Shown: positions 21,164 to 33,694, numbered from the stretch's first letter. The stretch is 64,000 nucleotides of DNA from Siderastrea radians (GCA_964017195.1 OZ024896.1:35643307-35707306), one strand, 5' to 3'. Program-made: numbers and translations. Notes: generated from the sequence alone by a model not told the origin.

Positions 21164-22209
21164 ACCTGCTTGCCAGTGAAAAGCCACAACACTTAGAAAC
21201 TAGGCCAGTTTATTAAATCTGGGTTTATGTTGTTAGTTGTCTTGATTGTTGGCTTGTGAGAGGCTTAAGAAGGGCCTGCAGCGGCTGTATGAAAGCGATA
21301 AAAGTGAAATGTTTTAGTGTGTGAAAAATATTACATTCAGAGCTCGAAATTTACGTTTGTTTATAACTATTGAAGCCTAATTTATGCGCCAAAACCCGAG
21401 GTTATTGTTAAGGCGTAGTAACTGCTATGACTTATAATTCTCAAATAAATTAACTGAAAGAGCTAACAACCATCAGAAGATACAATCTAGTCATAGTTAT
21501 ATTGAACAAAATGCAAAATTCTTACCTCTAAATTTCTACGTTGTGCAAATGCTGAACACGCAATTGGAATTCCCGTGTGAAGTTGCTCCGTTCTTGGGCG
21601 GACATGGATGGTTTATACCGCTGTAACTTACCGTTCAAAACAATCTCCCCAAGCTCGGAAAACCGGCAAAAACACAGCAAACACATAACAGGTAAGGTTC
21701 TTCAAACTTTATTTGGATTTTTAGGTCTTTTCCATGGAAAACCGCCGATTATTTTCGATCGAATCGCTTGGTTACCTGTGGTGTAAACTGGTCTGCACAG
21801 ACAAGTGAATCAGTGTTTTGTGGGTTGAAACGATCCTCCTTTCATTCTTTGAGCCATTCTTGAGGGAGTTCTGGATCTTCTGGAAACTTAAAATTACTTA
21901 CTTTACTCTCATAGCAGCACAAAACACCATGATTTTCCGCTCAAGTCCTCACACTTCGAATCCCCGCAATTTTCCCTGCTCGCCAACAGTGACGTCATTA
22001 GTGTTATTTCCGACAATTTACCGACAACTTTCCCGACCACTCTACGATGATGAAGGCCAAAAAGTAGCAATTTTCACGTGCCATTATCTCTGCGAACCTA
22101 AGTCCAATTGACTTGAAACTTCAGAACATGTTTATTTGATACCAAATCAACACATAACAAGTAAATTGGATTGAAAGAAAAAATGTCGAAATTTTGGTTT
22201 ATTTGACCT

Positions 22210-23640
22210 TTAAGTGGCTGTCTCCCTAAGATCCTCATAACCCAAATTGGTCACAAAATAGATTTCCTTCAAATCTTGTATGTGAATTGCATAATGAATT
22301 GCACTTTGTCTGGGTACTTTAAAAACAATTTTCGTTTGGGCTCTAAATGCTTTCTTCAACAGTTTACAAGAGGGGTCCCCTGGTGGACAAAAATGCACAT
22401 TTTATTGGTACAAAAATGCCAATTTTCAATAACTTTGGTAACTCCTCACAACACTTAAAATTTGATGCAGGACAAAATTCTACTGTTGGTTGATAAGTAC
22501 AACTCTTCCTTATCCTACATTGTTACTGGCATTTCCATGTAGCTGTTTTGAGTAGTTAAAACAGTTCCTTTTAACAACACAGTTTAACAGCTTTTAAAAA
22601 AGTAGGAAAAATGGGTAAACAAAAATACATGTTAACAAAAAGTGAGACCTCGTCTAGCAAATTCCTTGCAGTCATGGAAAGTTGAAGACTTGGTCTTAAT
22701 TATAATAAAATAAAATCGTGCGGCCAGACGGTTTAAAGAACGTGGCGCCGCTTTGAAACACCAGTATTTCTTAATTATGCAAATTACGAACCACAACCTA
22801 TGCGTGGAATTTAAGAGCAACTGTGATGCGAGCAATGCTCCCTTACATCAGGAAAACACGAAAATAGTTTCAAACTACAACAGGACACAAATGTAAACTG
22901 GTAACATTTCGCATATAGCTTTAATTAAAATGTACAGCATTCAAATAGCTCATTAACTATGTTCAATTCACAAGATAAACAAGTTATGAAGTATATGCCA
23001 CTCGATGATTGCTAATTGCGCTTTACAAAACAACCTTGATCTAGAACTATTAATCTGAGAATAAATCAATAAAAGCAAGTCATATTGCCTATATCACAGC
23101 CTGTGTTTTGCAAACTTATTTAGCGAACACTTAGTGCCTTGCAAAACAATGAAATCAACGAAGGGCATCTTGTTCTGTTTACATTTGCACCCGCTTCCTC
23201 AATATTCTGTCATCTTCGATGAAATATATAGATCCGTGCGTTTCAGAGATCATCTTAGAAGCGTCAAACAGTCGGTTTTTAGAAAATTCTTCGTTCAACA
23301 ACCTTCGTTTACAACAAGCTTTCCCTGCATTTAGTTCTGTCGTGTTATATTATTCTGGCAGTAGCCGCTGACCAGTTACTAATGTCAACAACAACACCGG
23401 GTACTGCTCCATTTTGCACTCGCGTTTTGGCTCTTAGCTATCTAAAATTTGAATTCATGATCCTTCACAAATTAATAGTGAAATTATTTGAAAAAAAGGG
23501 TTGGAGCTCATGGGGAGAAGAAACAAATTTTTGTCCTTAATTTAATCTGCAAGCACACAACCCAATGAAGACCATGGTTTGGCTAAGTAAAATAACTCGT
23601 ACAGCTGGGTACGTCTTCATAGATTTGAAAATAACCTTCC
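22210..23640. repeat. inner left arm of the large foldback
   Basis: Inverted copy of about 25,640-27,053, with few differences (for example a 12-bp tandem duplication ataatgaattgc near 22,290 that the right arm lacks). The same hypothetical frame (near 22,632-22,835 minus and 26,439-26,642 plus) is kept in both arms, but without domain or start-context support it is not called as a gene. Confidence 0.8.
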
Positions 23641-24595
23641 TGTGTTCGACTTCTGGGGCTTTGAAAGGTTCCTTCAGTTTTGAGGAAGTAATCAGCTGCA
23701 GTTAAGAGACAACCTTAACCCTATCTAGACCGGGCCTTCTTTGGTCTACTGAAGCCGTTGTGGGGCAGGCCTCCAGCAAACTCCGATAGCAATAAAGCAA
23801 TGAAAATGAAACTTAGAGGGTCAAAAGTATGTCCAAGAATTTTGTCCAAGAATGTCTCCTTTGAGATCGGCAAGGGATACTGATGACGTCACACGACGTC
23901 AGATTTATGTCATAATTTCCAATTGGATCCACCGTATTGGATTTCGTGATTTCCCTAAGACTTCGGAAAGCCACCCAATTGACCAAAAAGTGAACAAAAA
24001 TAATAAAAAGAACTCTAAAATTATCTAATAGCATGACACCTTCAGTAAGAAAGTCATTTTTGTTTTCAGTTAAAACAGTAATGTACCAAACAATTTCAGA
24101 TGAACACGCCTGTCAAAGTTTGATTGCCTTAGCAACGTGAATCTCACTCCTACCACACTAATTTGTTCCCAACTAATTTTTCAATACAATTTTGGCAGTG
24201 CTTGTTCACACATTAAAAAAATAATAGAAAAGTTTCAAGTCCCCAAAGGCAGAGTCTGTGCACTCCCCCCCCCCTCCCCCATTATAGGGTTAATTTAAAA
24301 TAAAGTAGGGTTTCAAGGAAATCAAAAATTCCTTCGGCAATGGCAGTAGTAAATGACTGGAGACAGTATTCAAGAGGAAACGAGTTTCTGTTCTAGATAA
24401 CGGGCGTCTACTGTACAGGTAGATTAAGAGTAGTCTAGTGGAGATAGAACTTATAGTAGAGTAATTTTTGTGCGAGCTCGAGTATCTCACCCGCTATTCA
24501 ATCCCTAACAAAAATCTGAGGATACTCGTAACTTCCACTGATTAAGCCTGGTTCTCATACTACCCAGCTGGCTAGTCTGTGATCAACTCCGGAAG

Positions 24596-25338
24596 GGCAT
24601 GTACTTAAACGCCGGAACGCCGGAACGCCGGAACGCCGGAACGCCGGAACGCCGGAACGCCGGAACGCCGGAACACTTAAACCTGGAACGCCGGAATACT
24701 AAAACCCGGAACGCTAGAATACTTCAACTCTAAATGACGATTTAATATACAAAAGATCGCTGAAAAGACGAACAATTAAGGTTAAGCCACGCTACATTGT
24801 TAACGTTACCTTCTGCCTCCCGCCTAAACCTGCGCGCAGGCTAGTTAAGATTCAGTGTCTCACCTCTTTTTCTCTGGCCTTTGGCTGGGACTAAAGGAAG
24901 GGAATAACAGTTTATCACTTTGTAAAATGTTACTTTAAACGCTTTAAGTCAAAGAGAAAATTTCAGGTACATACGCTTACCTTGCTGGAGAGTCCTCCAT
25001 GTCGATGCCAGCGCGAAACAGCCCAGCAATCAAATAAATTATAATAATAATGGTTGGCGGGAAAGGAGGGGATAGTGAGGAGAATGGTTTTGGCGGGAGT
25101 CAGAAGGTAACATTAATAATGCGGTAGCGCGGCTTAACCCTAATTGTTTGTCTTTTCAGCGATCTTCTGTATGTTAAATCGTCATTTAGAGCTGAGGTAT
25201 TCCGGCATTTCGGGTTTAAGTATTCCAGTGTTCAGGGTTTAAGAATTCCGGCCTTCCGGGTTTAAGTATTCCCGCGTTCGGGGTTTTAGTATTCCGGCAT
25301 TCCGGCGTTCCGGCGTTCCGGCGTTTAAGTACATGCCC
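24596..25338. mobile_element. 743-bp foldback with CGCCGGAA minisatellite ends
   Basis: Ends ggcatgtacttaaacgccgg and ccggcgtttaagtacatgcc are inverted; next come tandem cgccggaa octamers (about eight on the left, fewer on the right). The inverted match continues to about 24,790 and 25,130. It is flanked by tccggaag at 24588-24595 and 25339-25346, an 8-bp target duplication as made by hAT, P or Merlin transposases. Confidence 0.8.
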
Positions 25339-25639
25339 TCCGGAAGTGACATTCACTTTGTTTGGCGGTATTAACTGCTAATCAAGAGAAAGTGCAGCAA
25401 AACCAAGTCGGGGCGAAATTTCAAAAGCAAGACGTTTTTTGGTTCACATTTGGTAAGCAGTACCCTACAATCAGGTGGTTCTGGGGGCTACATACTGCAA
25501 ACTGGATCATAACCATTAAGTCGTCATGGACCAAGCTCCCACGACTGTTTTACCAAACAGAAAGTATTCAACGGAGGATATTTCTATCAAGTTGTAATAT
25601 TTTTGCTATACTGACGTTTCGCCAGGGTCGGATTCCAGA

Positions 25640-27053
25640 ATTTAACTGCTTAGATGAAACTAGAAGTTTATTTTCAAACACGTTAAGATGCCTCCCCAAA
25701 GTCCGAGTTATCACGTTATTTCACCTTGCTAAAAATACAAAACAAATAGCAACCACGTCACACACTGTGGTTATGTGCTTGCAGCTCTAAATTAAGAGCA
25801 AAACTTTGAATTTTTAATTTTCCCTCATGAGCTCCAGCCCTTATTTTCAAATGAATTCACCCTTCATTGATGCGAGTGCAACAGGTCTTTTTGTTGACAT
25901 TAGCGACTGGTCAGCGGCTACTGTCGGAAAATTTAACACGAGAGAAGTAATACATGGAAAGTTTGGTCTAAATGAAGGCCTTCGAACAAAGAATTTTCCC
26001 AAAACCAACTGTTTTGACGCTTCTAAGATGATCTCTGAAACGCACGGATCTATATTTGATCGAAGATGACAGAATAATTGAGGTAATGGGTGCAAATGTA
26101 AACAGAACAAGATGCCCTTCGTTGATTTCATTGTTTTGCAAGGCACTTCACTAAATAAGTTTGCAGAACACAGGCTGTGATATAGGCAATATGACTTGCT
26201 TTTATTGATTTATTCTCAGATTAATAGTTCTAGATCAAGGTTGTTTTGTAAAGCGCAATTAGCAATCATCGAGTGGCATGTACTTCATAACTTGTTTATC
26301 TTGTGAACTGAACATAGTTAATGAGCTATTTGAATGCTGTACATTTTAATTAAAGCTATATGCGAAATGTTACCAGTTTACATTTGTGTCCTGCTGTAGT
26401 TTGAAACTATTTTCGTGTTTTCCTGATGTAAGGGAGCATTGCTCGTATCACAGTTGCTCTTAAATTCCACGCATAGGTTGTGGTTCGTAATTTGCATAAT
26501 TAAGAAATACTGGTGTTTCAAAGCGGCGCCACGTTCTTTAAACCGTCTGGCCGCACGATTTTATTTTATTATAATTAAGACCAAGTCTTTAACTTTCCAT
26601 GACTGCAAGGAATTTGCTAGACGAGGTCTCACTTTTTGTTAACATGTATTTTTGTTTACCCATTTTTTCCTACTTTTTTAAAAGCTGTTAAACTGGGTTG
26701 TTAAAAGGAACTGTTTTAACTTCTCAAAACAACTACATGGAAATGCCAGTAACAATGTAGGATAAGGAAGAGTTGTACTTATCAACCAACAGTAGAATTT
26801 TGTCCTGCATCAAATTTTAAGTGTTGTGAGGAGTTACCAAAGTTATTGAAAATTGGCATTTTTGTACCAATAAAATGTGCATTTTTGTCCACCAGGGGAC
26901 CCCCCTTGTAAACTGTTGAAGAAAGCATTTAGAGCCCAAACGAAAAGTGTTTTTAAAGTACCCAGACAAAGTGCAATTCACATACAAGATTTGAAGGAAA
27001 TCTATTTTGTGACCAATTTGGGTTATGAGGATCTTAGGGAGACAGCCACTTAA
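25640..27053. repeat. inner right arm of the large foldback
   Basis: Inverted partner of 22,210-23,640. It preserves the uninterrupted sequence gccacttaagcctg at 27,046-27,059, which is the empty target of elements X and Y in the other arm. Confidence 0.8.
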
Positions 27054-27600
27054 GCCTGCTTTCGAACGAAAATAGGAAAAGAGAATCCTCACATCAAAAA
27101 CGGCGGATGTTTGGTGAAACGGCATGGCAAGTTGCGATATCCTGTCAAGTTTCCTTGCAGTTTGCTTGAATTTTATCATAAACAAGGACCACAGCTCTCA
27201 GACCACAGCAACATGAAGGTTAGAGGATTTTGTGTTAAAATCGGTTGTTTGCTGATCAAAACCTGCAGTAAACGTGAAGTTGTTTGTGTATGTGTACACT
27301 GAGTTAATTAGGCTGACTTTTCTGATCGCTTGAATCGACGCATTTTGTCCAACTTTAAAATTCTATAACATCGCGTCAATACATTTCCCCAAAAAATCCT
27401 TTTAGGAGGCAAAAGAACATCCCTTCTCCTCTTGAAATCCAGATTCTTGACGAATAATATTCGGTACCACATACTTTTTTTAGGGGTTAAACTAGCCTGC
27501 CGGTAACAGGCGTAAACGGGGATGGGGAAGGGGATTAAGAACGCGGGAGAAGGCGGACTGAGGGCTAGGGACGAGGGAACGCCTGCTACAAAGACCCTAA

Positions 27601-27878
27601 GGCTATGTTTACACGGGACCGGTCCGGAACGGATCCGGTCCGATTTTCAGACCGGATAGGCCTTCTGTTTACACGGGACCGTTCTGGAACCGGTCCGGAA
27701 AGGATCCAAAACTGGACCTGCTGTTTTGCAGCTCCAGTATCGGATCCGATCCGGACCGGTTCCAGAAAGGTCCCGTGTAAACACATGGACCGGTTCCAAA
27801 CAGTTCCATGTAAACAGAAGCCGATCCGGTCCGGTTCGGTTCGGAACGGTTCCGGACCGGTCCCGTGTAAACGTAGCC
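27601..27878. repeat. 278-bp foldback nested in the long-TIR element
   Basis: ggctatgtttacacgggacc is mirrored by ggtcccgtgtaaacgtagcc. The interior consists almost only of repeated ggtccgg/ccggacc, ggatcc and gtttacacgg words in both orientations, so it can fold into several hairpins. Open frames on both strands are by-products. Confidence 0.8.
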
Positions 27879-28000
27879 CAATTTTTTCATTTCTGCGGCC
27901 GCCAGCGGCCGCAAAATTCTGATTGGTTAATTTTTGACAGTAAGTCCCACGGGAATGACGTAAATTGACGAGGACGTGCAGTTAGAAGATTTGAACTTGG

Positions 28001-28186
28001 TTGCAGCAGGCCGCACCAAGTAGAGAAATTGTCTTGAAACCAGAGCGAGAAACGGCAGTTAGAGCTCTTCTAAAGGGAAGAGAAGATGTTTTAGCGGTTT
28101 TGCCAACGGGATACGGTCCTAGAAAGAAGAGATTTTGTCATTCTCAGAGAAGTTTTCAAGAGAGCATTGCACCGTTTCACGCGTGA
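28001..28186 (+). pseudogene. RecQ-like helicase N-terminal fragment
   Basis: The frame encodes LKPERETAVRALLKGREDVL followed by AVLPTGYG. This is the start of a RecQ/DEAD-type helicase core: a Q-motif-like segment, then Walker A (P-T-G-y-G-K-S). The frame leaves homology immediately after GYG, where the catalytic Lys-Ser is replaced by PRKK, and no DEAH motif or later helicase motif follows. A captured, truncated gene fragment inside a transposon. Confidence 0.6.
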
Positions 28187-29388
28187 ATTTAAAGGCGGTG
28201 TAAATATCCCGAATGAATGAAGACTCGCCCTTTGAGAACTATAAATCGGAAGAAGAAGCCCCAAGAAACGCTCGACACCTTAAACAGTGGAACTCAGAGA
28301 ACTAAAAGCGAAGAAATTATTCTTTGAGAACAGACGGTTGTTTTAAAGAGAAATCTGCGGTTGCAATAAGACATCACTCAAGCTGTTGACTTTGTAGGGA
28401 ATCCATGGTAAAGTAACTTACATTTTTGATTGTATTAAAAAATTTGTATATAAATGTATAATTTTTTAATTGTCTGATTCTTCATATTATGGCTTTCGCG
28501 TAACTTTTGAAATTTCAAAACGTGCACTTTCGGTCAATATAAATGCCGTTCAAAATGTTTTGCAGTTCTTCGCTTGCGTGTTTTAAAGTAAGCTTACCTT
28601 TCCTAAAAGCGAAAATTGAACGCGTTTGGTTTTCAGAAGCAAAGAGGGGTTTATCTTAATAAATCTTTTAGAAAAGCTTCGTGTCTCTTATTTCGAAAAT
28701 AAGCGCAATTAGAAGTTGTTCTTTGATTGGAAAAATTCTCATCCTAACTTTATTTTTTAGACGCTTCATTAAATTCCTGCGTGAAGTCAGTCATGCAGAA
28801 AAGCGCGCGCCTGGTTTTGATTGGTGGTTGCATTGACAGTTAACTTAATTGGATTACCTAAAAATCGGTGGGCGGAGATGAAAAAATGGGGGTCTTTGTA
28901 GCAGGCGTTCCCTCGTCCCTAGCTCCCAGAACCCCATTTTTCTCCCGCGTTCTCGCTCCCCTTCCCCTTCCCCGTTTACGCCTGCTACGCAGGCTAGGGT
29001 TAAACTTGATATACTTTTTATCTAGTCAAAAGTATGTCGGATAAATTTAATTAGAGCTCGTAAATAAATGAGCAGAAATTGCTGAAATTGCTTTTGACAT
29101 ATATTTGAACATCGTTCTATAAGTTTGGTTCATTTTTATTGCTCTGGAGTGCTTCATTTTGTCACGCGAAGCTTCGAGATTTGCCTTAAATTTTGAGCTT
29201 CAAAAGCAGCATTTTGAGAGAATTCCGTTAATATCGATTTTCTTGAAAAAATAAATCGATATTCAGCCAAACGAACTATGCAGTGATTTGTTTCACATTA
29301 AGGTCTACCTAACATAAGAATATGAGCGGAATTGATTTTTGACCTGTTGCCACCAAATGGTTGACCGTTGGTAACATTCGCTCTTAAG

Positions 29389-30165
29389 TGCACGCCCTTA
29401 CAAGAGTAAGACTTGAGTTACCTTTGAAATAGTGAAACCTAGTGCGCACCCTTTACAAGAATAAGACTTTGGTTACCCTTTGTAATAGTAAAACTTAGTG
29501 TGCACCCTTTACAAGAATAAGACTTAGGTTACCCTTTGTAATAGTAAAACTTAGTGTGTGCCCTTACAAGGGTTAATAAGACTTGTGTTACACTGAGACT
29601 TGTAATAGTACAACCTCATGTGCATCCTTACAAGGCTGAGACTTGAGCTACCCTTGTAATAGTAAAACCTTGTGCATGCCTTTACACTAGACTTAGACTT
29701 GTCCTACCTTGTAATAGTAAAACCTAGCGTGCACCCTCACAAGAGTTACACCAAGTCTTGTAATAGTACAACCTGACGTGCATCCTTACAAGGCCGAGAC
29801 GAGTTACCCTTGTAATAGTAAAACCTTGTGCATGCCTTTACACTAGACTTAGACTTGTCCTACCTTGTAATAGTAAAACCTAGCGTGCACCCTCACAAGA
29901 GTTACACCAAGTCTTGTAATAGTACAACCTGACGTGCATCCTTACAAGGCCGAGACGAGTTACCCTTGTAATAGTAAAACTTGTGCATGCCTTTACACTA
30001 GACTTAGACTTGTCCTACCTTGTAATAGTAAAACCTAGTGTGCATCCTCACAAGAGTAAGAATTGTTACACCAAGTCCTGTAATTGTAAAACCTGACGTG
30101 CACCCTTACAAGGCTGAGACTTGAGTTACCCTTGTGATAGTAAAACCTAAGAGTAAGACTTGTGT
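29389..30165. repeat. right-end minisatellite
   Basis: About twelve copies of a 55 to 70-bp unit of the same family as the left-end array (cttacaagagtaagacttg, acccttgtaatagtaaaacc). A higher-order duplication of about 120 bp is visible (29,640-29,760, 29,790-29,910 and 29,950-30,040). Although the arms are inverted, this array points the same way as the left one. Confidence 0.85.
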
Positions 30166-31645
30166 CACTCTTACATTGATTCCTTTAGCCTAACCTGGTA
30201 CCTAAAAGCTAAAAGAATCAATGTACAGAAAATGGGAAAAGCCTGACCGGAATCAACAGGTCAAACATATTAATTTGACGCTTTCCTTGTATGCATCTGG
30301 ACCTTATACCGTTTTGGTCAGGTGCACGCTCACTCTGTAGTTCCATTTAAACTTTCAATCAAATGTATCCAGTGTTATGTAATGTAACACTCATACAAAT
30401 TGTAACTCTAACGCTACACAATTCAGCAGTTCTGTAAACAACCGTTACACTGACGATGACGGAAGTTACCATTGAAACATGTTTGTAAAATTTAAAAAAA
30501 GGCGTGTTATTCCTGAAGATTTCAACACATTGTTGCTGTTGTCTCGACCATTTAATTAAAGCAGGTTTTCCTCTAAAATGTAATTTGCTTGGGTGAAAAG
30601 AAGAAAAAAATTGCTTGAGTTAACAATGTCTAATGTTATGTATGTACATTTACAACATCCATGCCATGTACATGCAAGACCCTATCATAGTAGCCTTGAT
30701 TTCATTAATTGAAACGTGAAAACTTCAAAAAGGACCATGAATGAAAAAAAAAAAAGAAAGAGCCTTGATAATATGAACTCATCTTATTGAAACAGCATAC
30801 CATGACAACACTTTCTTCCACGTAGTGACAGGAAAAAAATGATGGGTAAGACTAAGGAGTTGAGGAAGCCAGTTCAGTGCTATCTTTTTTTTGGGAATTG
30901 ATAAATCAACTATGGACTGACTCCATAAAAACTCAATTGTTTGCTTTTGCTCATGGCTCCAGCCATTTTTGAACAGTAACCTCAATGCTTTAATGCAGCA
31001 GCACAAGCCTGAAACATGACCTCATGAATTTAAATACTAAATATTGGGCCCAGATAACACAGTCCCATCTAACAGTTAAAATGACAAGATTAATTTTCTT
31101 TTATCAGTGACAGGCCAATACATTTTTGAGTGGGTGGAATTTGGGACAGGAAAGCAAACTTGGTCTGTCATCTCTTGTTGCGAATCAATACACTGAACAG
31201 CGAGTGACCATAAAAACACATGTTACTTGCTCTCTGGGCTTATTATGCAATCACTGTCAAATAAAATAACTTTGTTTTACTGGATTAGAAAATGAATGAC
31301 GTGAATTTTTGAGTAGCCAGAGGAGGTTTGAGGGGATGAAACACTGTTGCACTGACAGAGGTTTTCGCAAGCAGGCAAACTAATAATTCCATCTTTTGAT
31401 TCTCAGAATTAAATCTTGAGTCAGTCAATAAGGTTCTAACGTTTGTGTCTAAAGTGTGTCTTGAAAAAAAAATTGTTTAATTGACAAGTTGTGTGGAATG
31501 AAGGAAATAGGTAGCTTGTCTTCTGTGTAAAAATAATTGGTTTTAAAAGAATTTCACCCCAAGGCAAAGAAAAAATGAGAACTGTTGCAAAACTCCTGAA
31601 ATTAATGTTCACTGCCATACTTCCTTGAACAATCACCCACTTTCT
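30166..31645. other. no gene recognised
   Basis: A small hairpin (cattgattccttt ... aaaagaatcaatg, 30,175-30,222) closes the minisatellite. The rest is AT-rich sequence without a domain-bearing frame, splice pattern or clear repeat. Confidence 0.4.
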
Positions 31646-33693
31646 AACACTATGAAACCAATTTGTATTAAAAAGTCGTGAAAGAGCCATGAAAAACTGG
31701 TTATCTTTGTTTTCATGGCCATGAAACATGCATTTATGAAATTCATGGTCTAGACTTGATTCTTCTTGTGCACCATGAAAATACCGTGAAAAATATTCAC
31801 TACCATTAAAATGTCTTGAAATGAAACAGAAATATGTTTTCATGGCAGTTTAACATACCACGAAAATAGTTTCTTTGGTATATGAACCATGAAAAAGCAG
31901 TGAAAGTAATTTTCTGAAATTGCATGGGCTTTTCACTATTTCTAGGATTTTCATGACCCTGAAAAAACACTGAGAGACCATGCACCCACCTAACTAGCTA
32001 TAGGATATAATATAAGCGTGGCAAAATAGTGTTTTGAATTGATTGGTTTTGTAATTTAAAAGCTAATTTTTACATTAAAATATTCCAAGAAGTCTCAGTA
32101 TTTCACTGCAGCTAAATCAGTGAATACCAGGAATCCCTTTTGAGAGCTTGAACAGTATTATAGTTTTAAAGCAGTGAAATATCTGATTTCAGAACGTTTG
32201 CAGAATATGATCCCTGGATGTTTTTAAGTGATTCCTAGTTTCTTGTTATGCCGATAAAAGCTTTTAAAATTGGTAGAAAAAGCAAGTTTCTTAGTTGTTG
32301 TTAGGGGAGCCGCCATCTTGAATGGAATGAGCTTTTCTGGTCAGCAGCATCTCCAACAGCGGATAGGGGCCTGGGATTGAGCGTGAAAAAGAGGCCGAAA
32401 AATTCGTTTTGTTCAGGTGCCAGTTTCCTCCCAGTGTAAACAAAGAAAACCTTCCCTTCAAGAACCTCTAAACATGGATTACCTGACTTAAAAAATAGGT
32501 AAGTACAAAATATATATTATAAATTTCTAAACAGTCTAAGTTTGGCTTCAAACGAGTACACGTAGTGAGATTCACACACGATCTTATTAAGTTTATAGAG
32601 ATACATATTACAGGTGATGCTTGCTTAGCAAAGATGTTGGGGGTAAAAACAAGAACTTAGCTTTATTATTTGAGATTAAGGTTTACTTTCTAACTCTACA
32701 AGCTACTGCAGTCAATTATTTGAATTTGATCTTCGGATTATCATTAAAATTGTGCATACTTGAGGGACATTGATTGTATACAGCTGTACATGTACATATC
32801 ATGTAAGCTTATTTCTATTTTGTTTCCTATTGATTGCAGAAGCAGTCTTGAGGAACAGCTTGAAGTAAAATACTGTTGCTGAAACAAACAGCCTATTCTC
32901 ACAATGCAAAGCTCACTGACTGCTTGCATTGGACAACAAGGACATATAACTTGTTTGAACTGTGATCACAGTTATTATTAAAAGTTCTCCTGAAAATACG
33001 TTTTACTGTAGTATCAATATTGCTGGGTTGTTATCTTTGGATCACTGAACTTTCAGTATTAAACATTGCCAAAGTTGATTCTTTTGACCTGAGTAAATAG
33101 CATGTTGATTACTAGGATAGTACATTCGTAAGTTGCTGTAGATGACCTTGTAAAAAAAAGATGGTTTTTTATTTGGACATTTTTCATGGTATTTTCACTT
33201 CTTTTGGACAAAATTCATGGCATTTGTGTGAGAGGTGCCATTCCTTGTAGCAAATAATGAAAATGCCATTGTAATGCCATTAAAAAAATCATGGCCATAA
33301 GTTTTTGTACCTTTCATGACTTTTTCCTGGGCCATGAAAAATTTCATTCCATTAAAAAGGCATTAAAATAGACCGTTAAAAAAGCCTGAAATTTTGAGTC
33401 GCCAGATATGAAAATTAAGTGCTTTTTCATGGCCATGAAAAAGCTGTTAAAAGCCATACCATGAAATGACCATTACTTTCTCATATTAATAGCTTTATCA
33501 TGGCCATGAAAGGTACAAAAACTAAGAAGTTTTTAATGGTAAAATTAATGGTTATTTCATGGAGCATAACCATGAATTACTAGTTGTTGTACCATGAAAT
33601 ATTTATTACTATCACATTAATCTCCTCTGAAACTTACATTAAACTGCCGTGAAAAATTCATGGCATTTTAAGAGTGTTTGGTTTCATAGTGTT
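31646..33693. mobile_element. 2-kb inverted-repeat element rich in CATGAAA words
   Basis: Perfect 16-bp inverted ends aacactatgaaaccaa (31646-31661) and ttggtttcatagtgtt (33678-33693). Both subterminal regions (31,660-31,990 and 33,150-33,670) are dense in catgaaa/tttcatg and ccatgaaaa words. The middle (32,000-33,100) has no recognisable gene. The next repeat array begins directly after its right end. Confidence 0.6.
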
Positions 33694-33694
33694 T

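Larger units (their letters stand above)
17764..22209. mobile_element. element Y: 4.4-kb TTAA-flanked element
   Basis: Ends aggtcaaataaacc and ggtttatttgacct are inverted and bounded by TTAA at 17760-17763 and 22210-22213. A second inverted match (tgacgtcactgttg near 17,988 and caacagtgacgtca near 21,985) shows the inverted ends are long but diverged. It carries a putative first coding exon at 18,099 and a later insertion at 20,524. A G-rich run lies at 18,829-18,860. It shares one TTAA with element X. Confidence 0.75.
27493..28996. mobile_element. 1.5-kb long-TIR element with 9-bp duplication (Mutator-like)
   Basis: Ends tagcctgccgg... and ...gcaggcta, with inverted ends of about 105 bp (shared words: caggcgtaaacgggg, agggacgagggaacgcctgc, tacaaagaccc). 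It is flanked by gggttaaac at 27484-27492 and 28997-29005. The left arm of the large foldback (around 14,785) has the same site uninterrupted. Long inverted ends and a 9-bp duplication fit Mutator-like elements. It contains a smaller foldback and a helicase-like fragment but no transposase. Confidence 0.82.
13629..30170. mobile_element. large nested foldback composite (~16.5 kb)
   Basis: Inverted arms: 14,435-15,223 plus 22,210-about 23,640 on the left, and about 25,640-27,053 plus 27,054-29,388 on the right. Removing the insertions (15,224-22,209 on the left; 27,493-29,005 on the right) makes the arms continuous, about 2.2 kb each. The loop (about 23,640-25,640) holds another foldback. Minisatellites flank both arms. 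Open frames inside the arms occur in both copies only because the arms are duplicates. It is either one very long foldback transposon or an element inserted twice in opposite orientation. No transposase was recognised. Confidence 0.75.

Noticed and set aside
22632..26642. Same ~67-residue frame on the minus strand at 22,632 and plus strand at 26,439
   Set aside because: Preserved only because both lie in recent inverted arms; no domain, no splice or promoter support.
27586..27968. Arg/Pro-rich frames on both strands
   Set aside because: They come from the ggtccgg/gtttacac palindromic words of a MITE.
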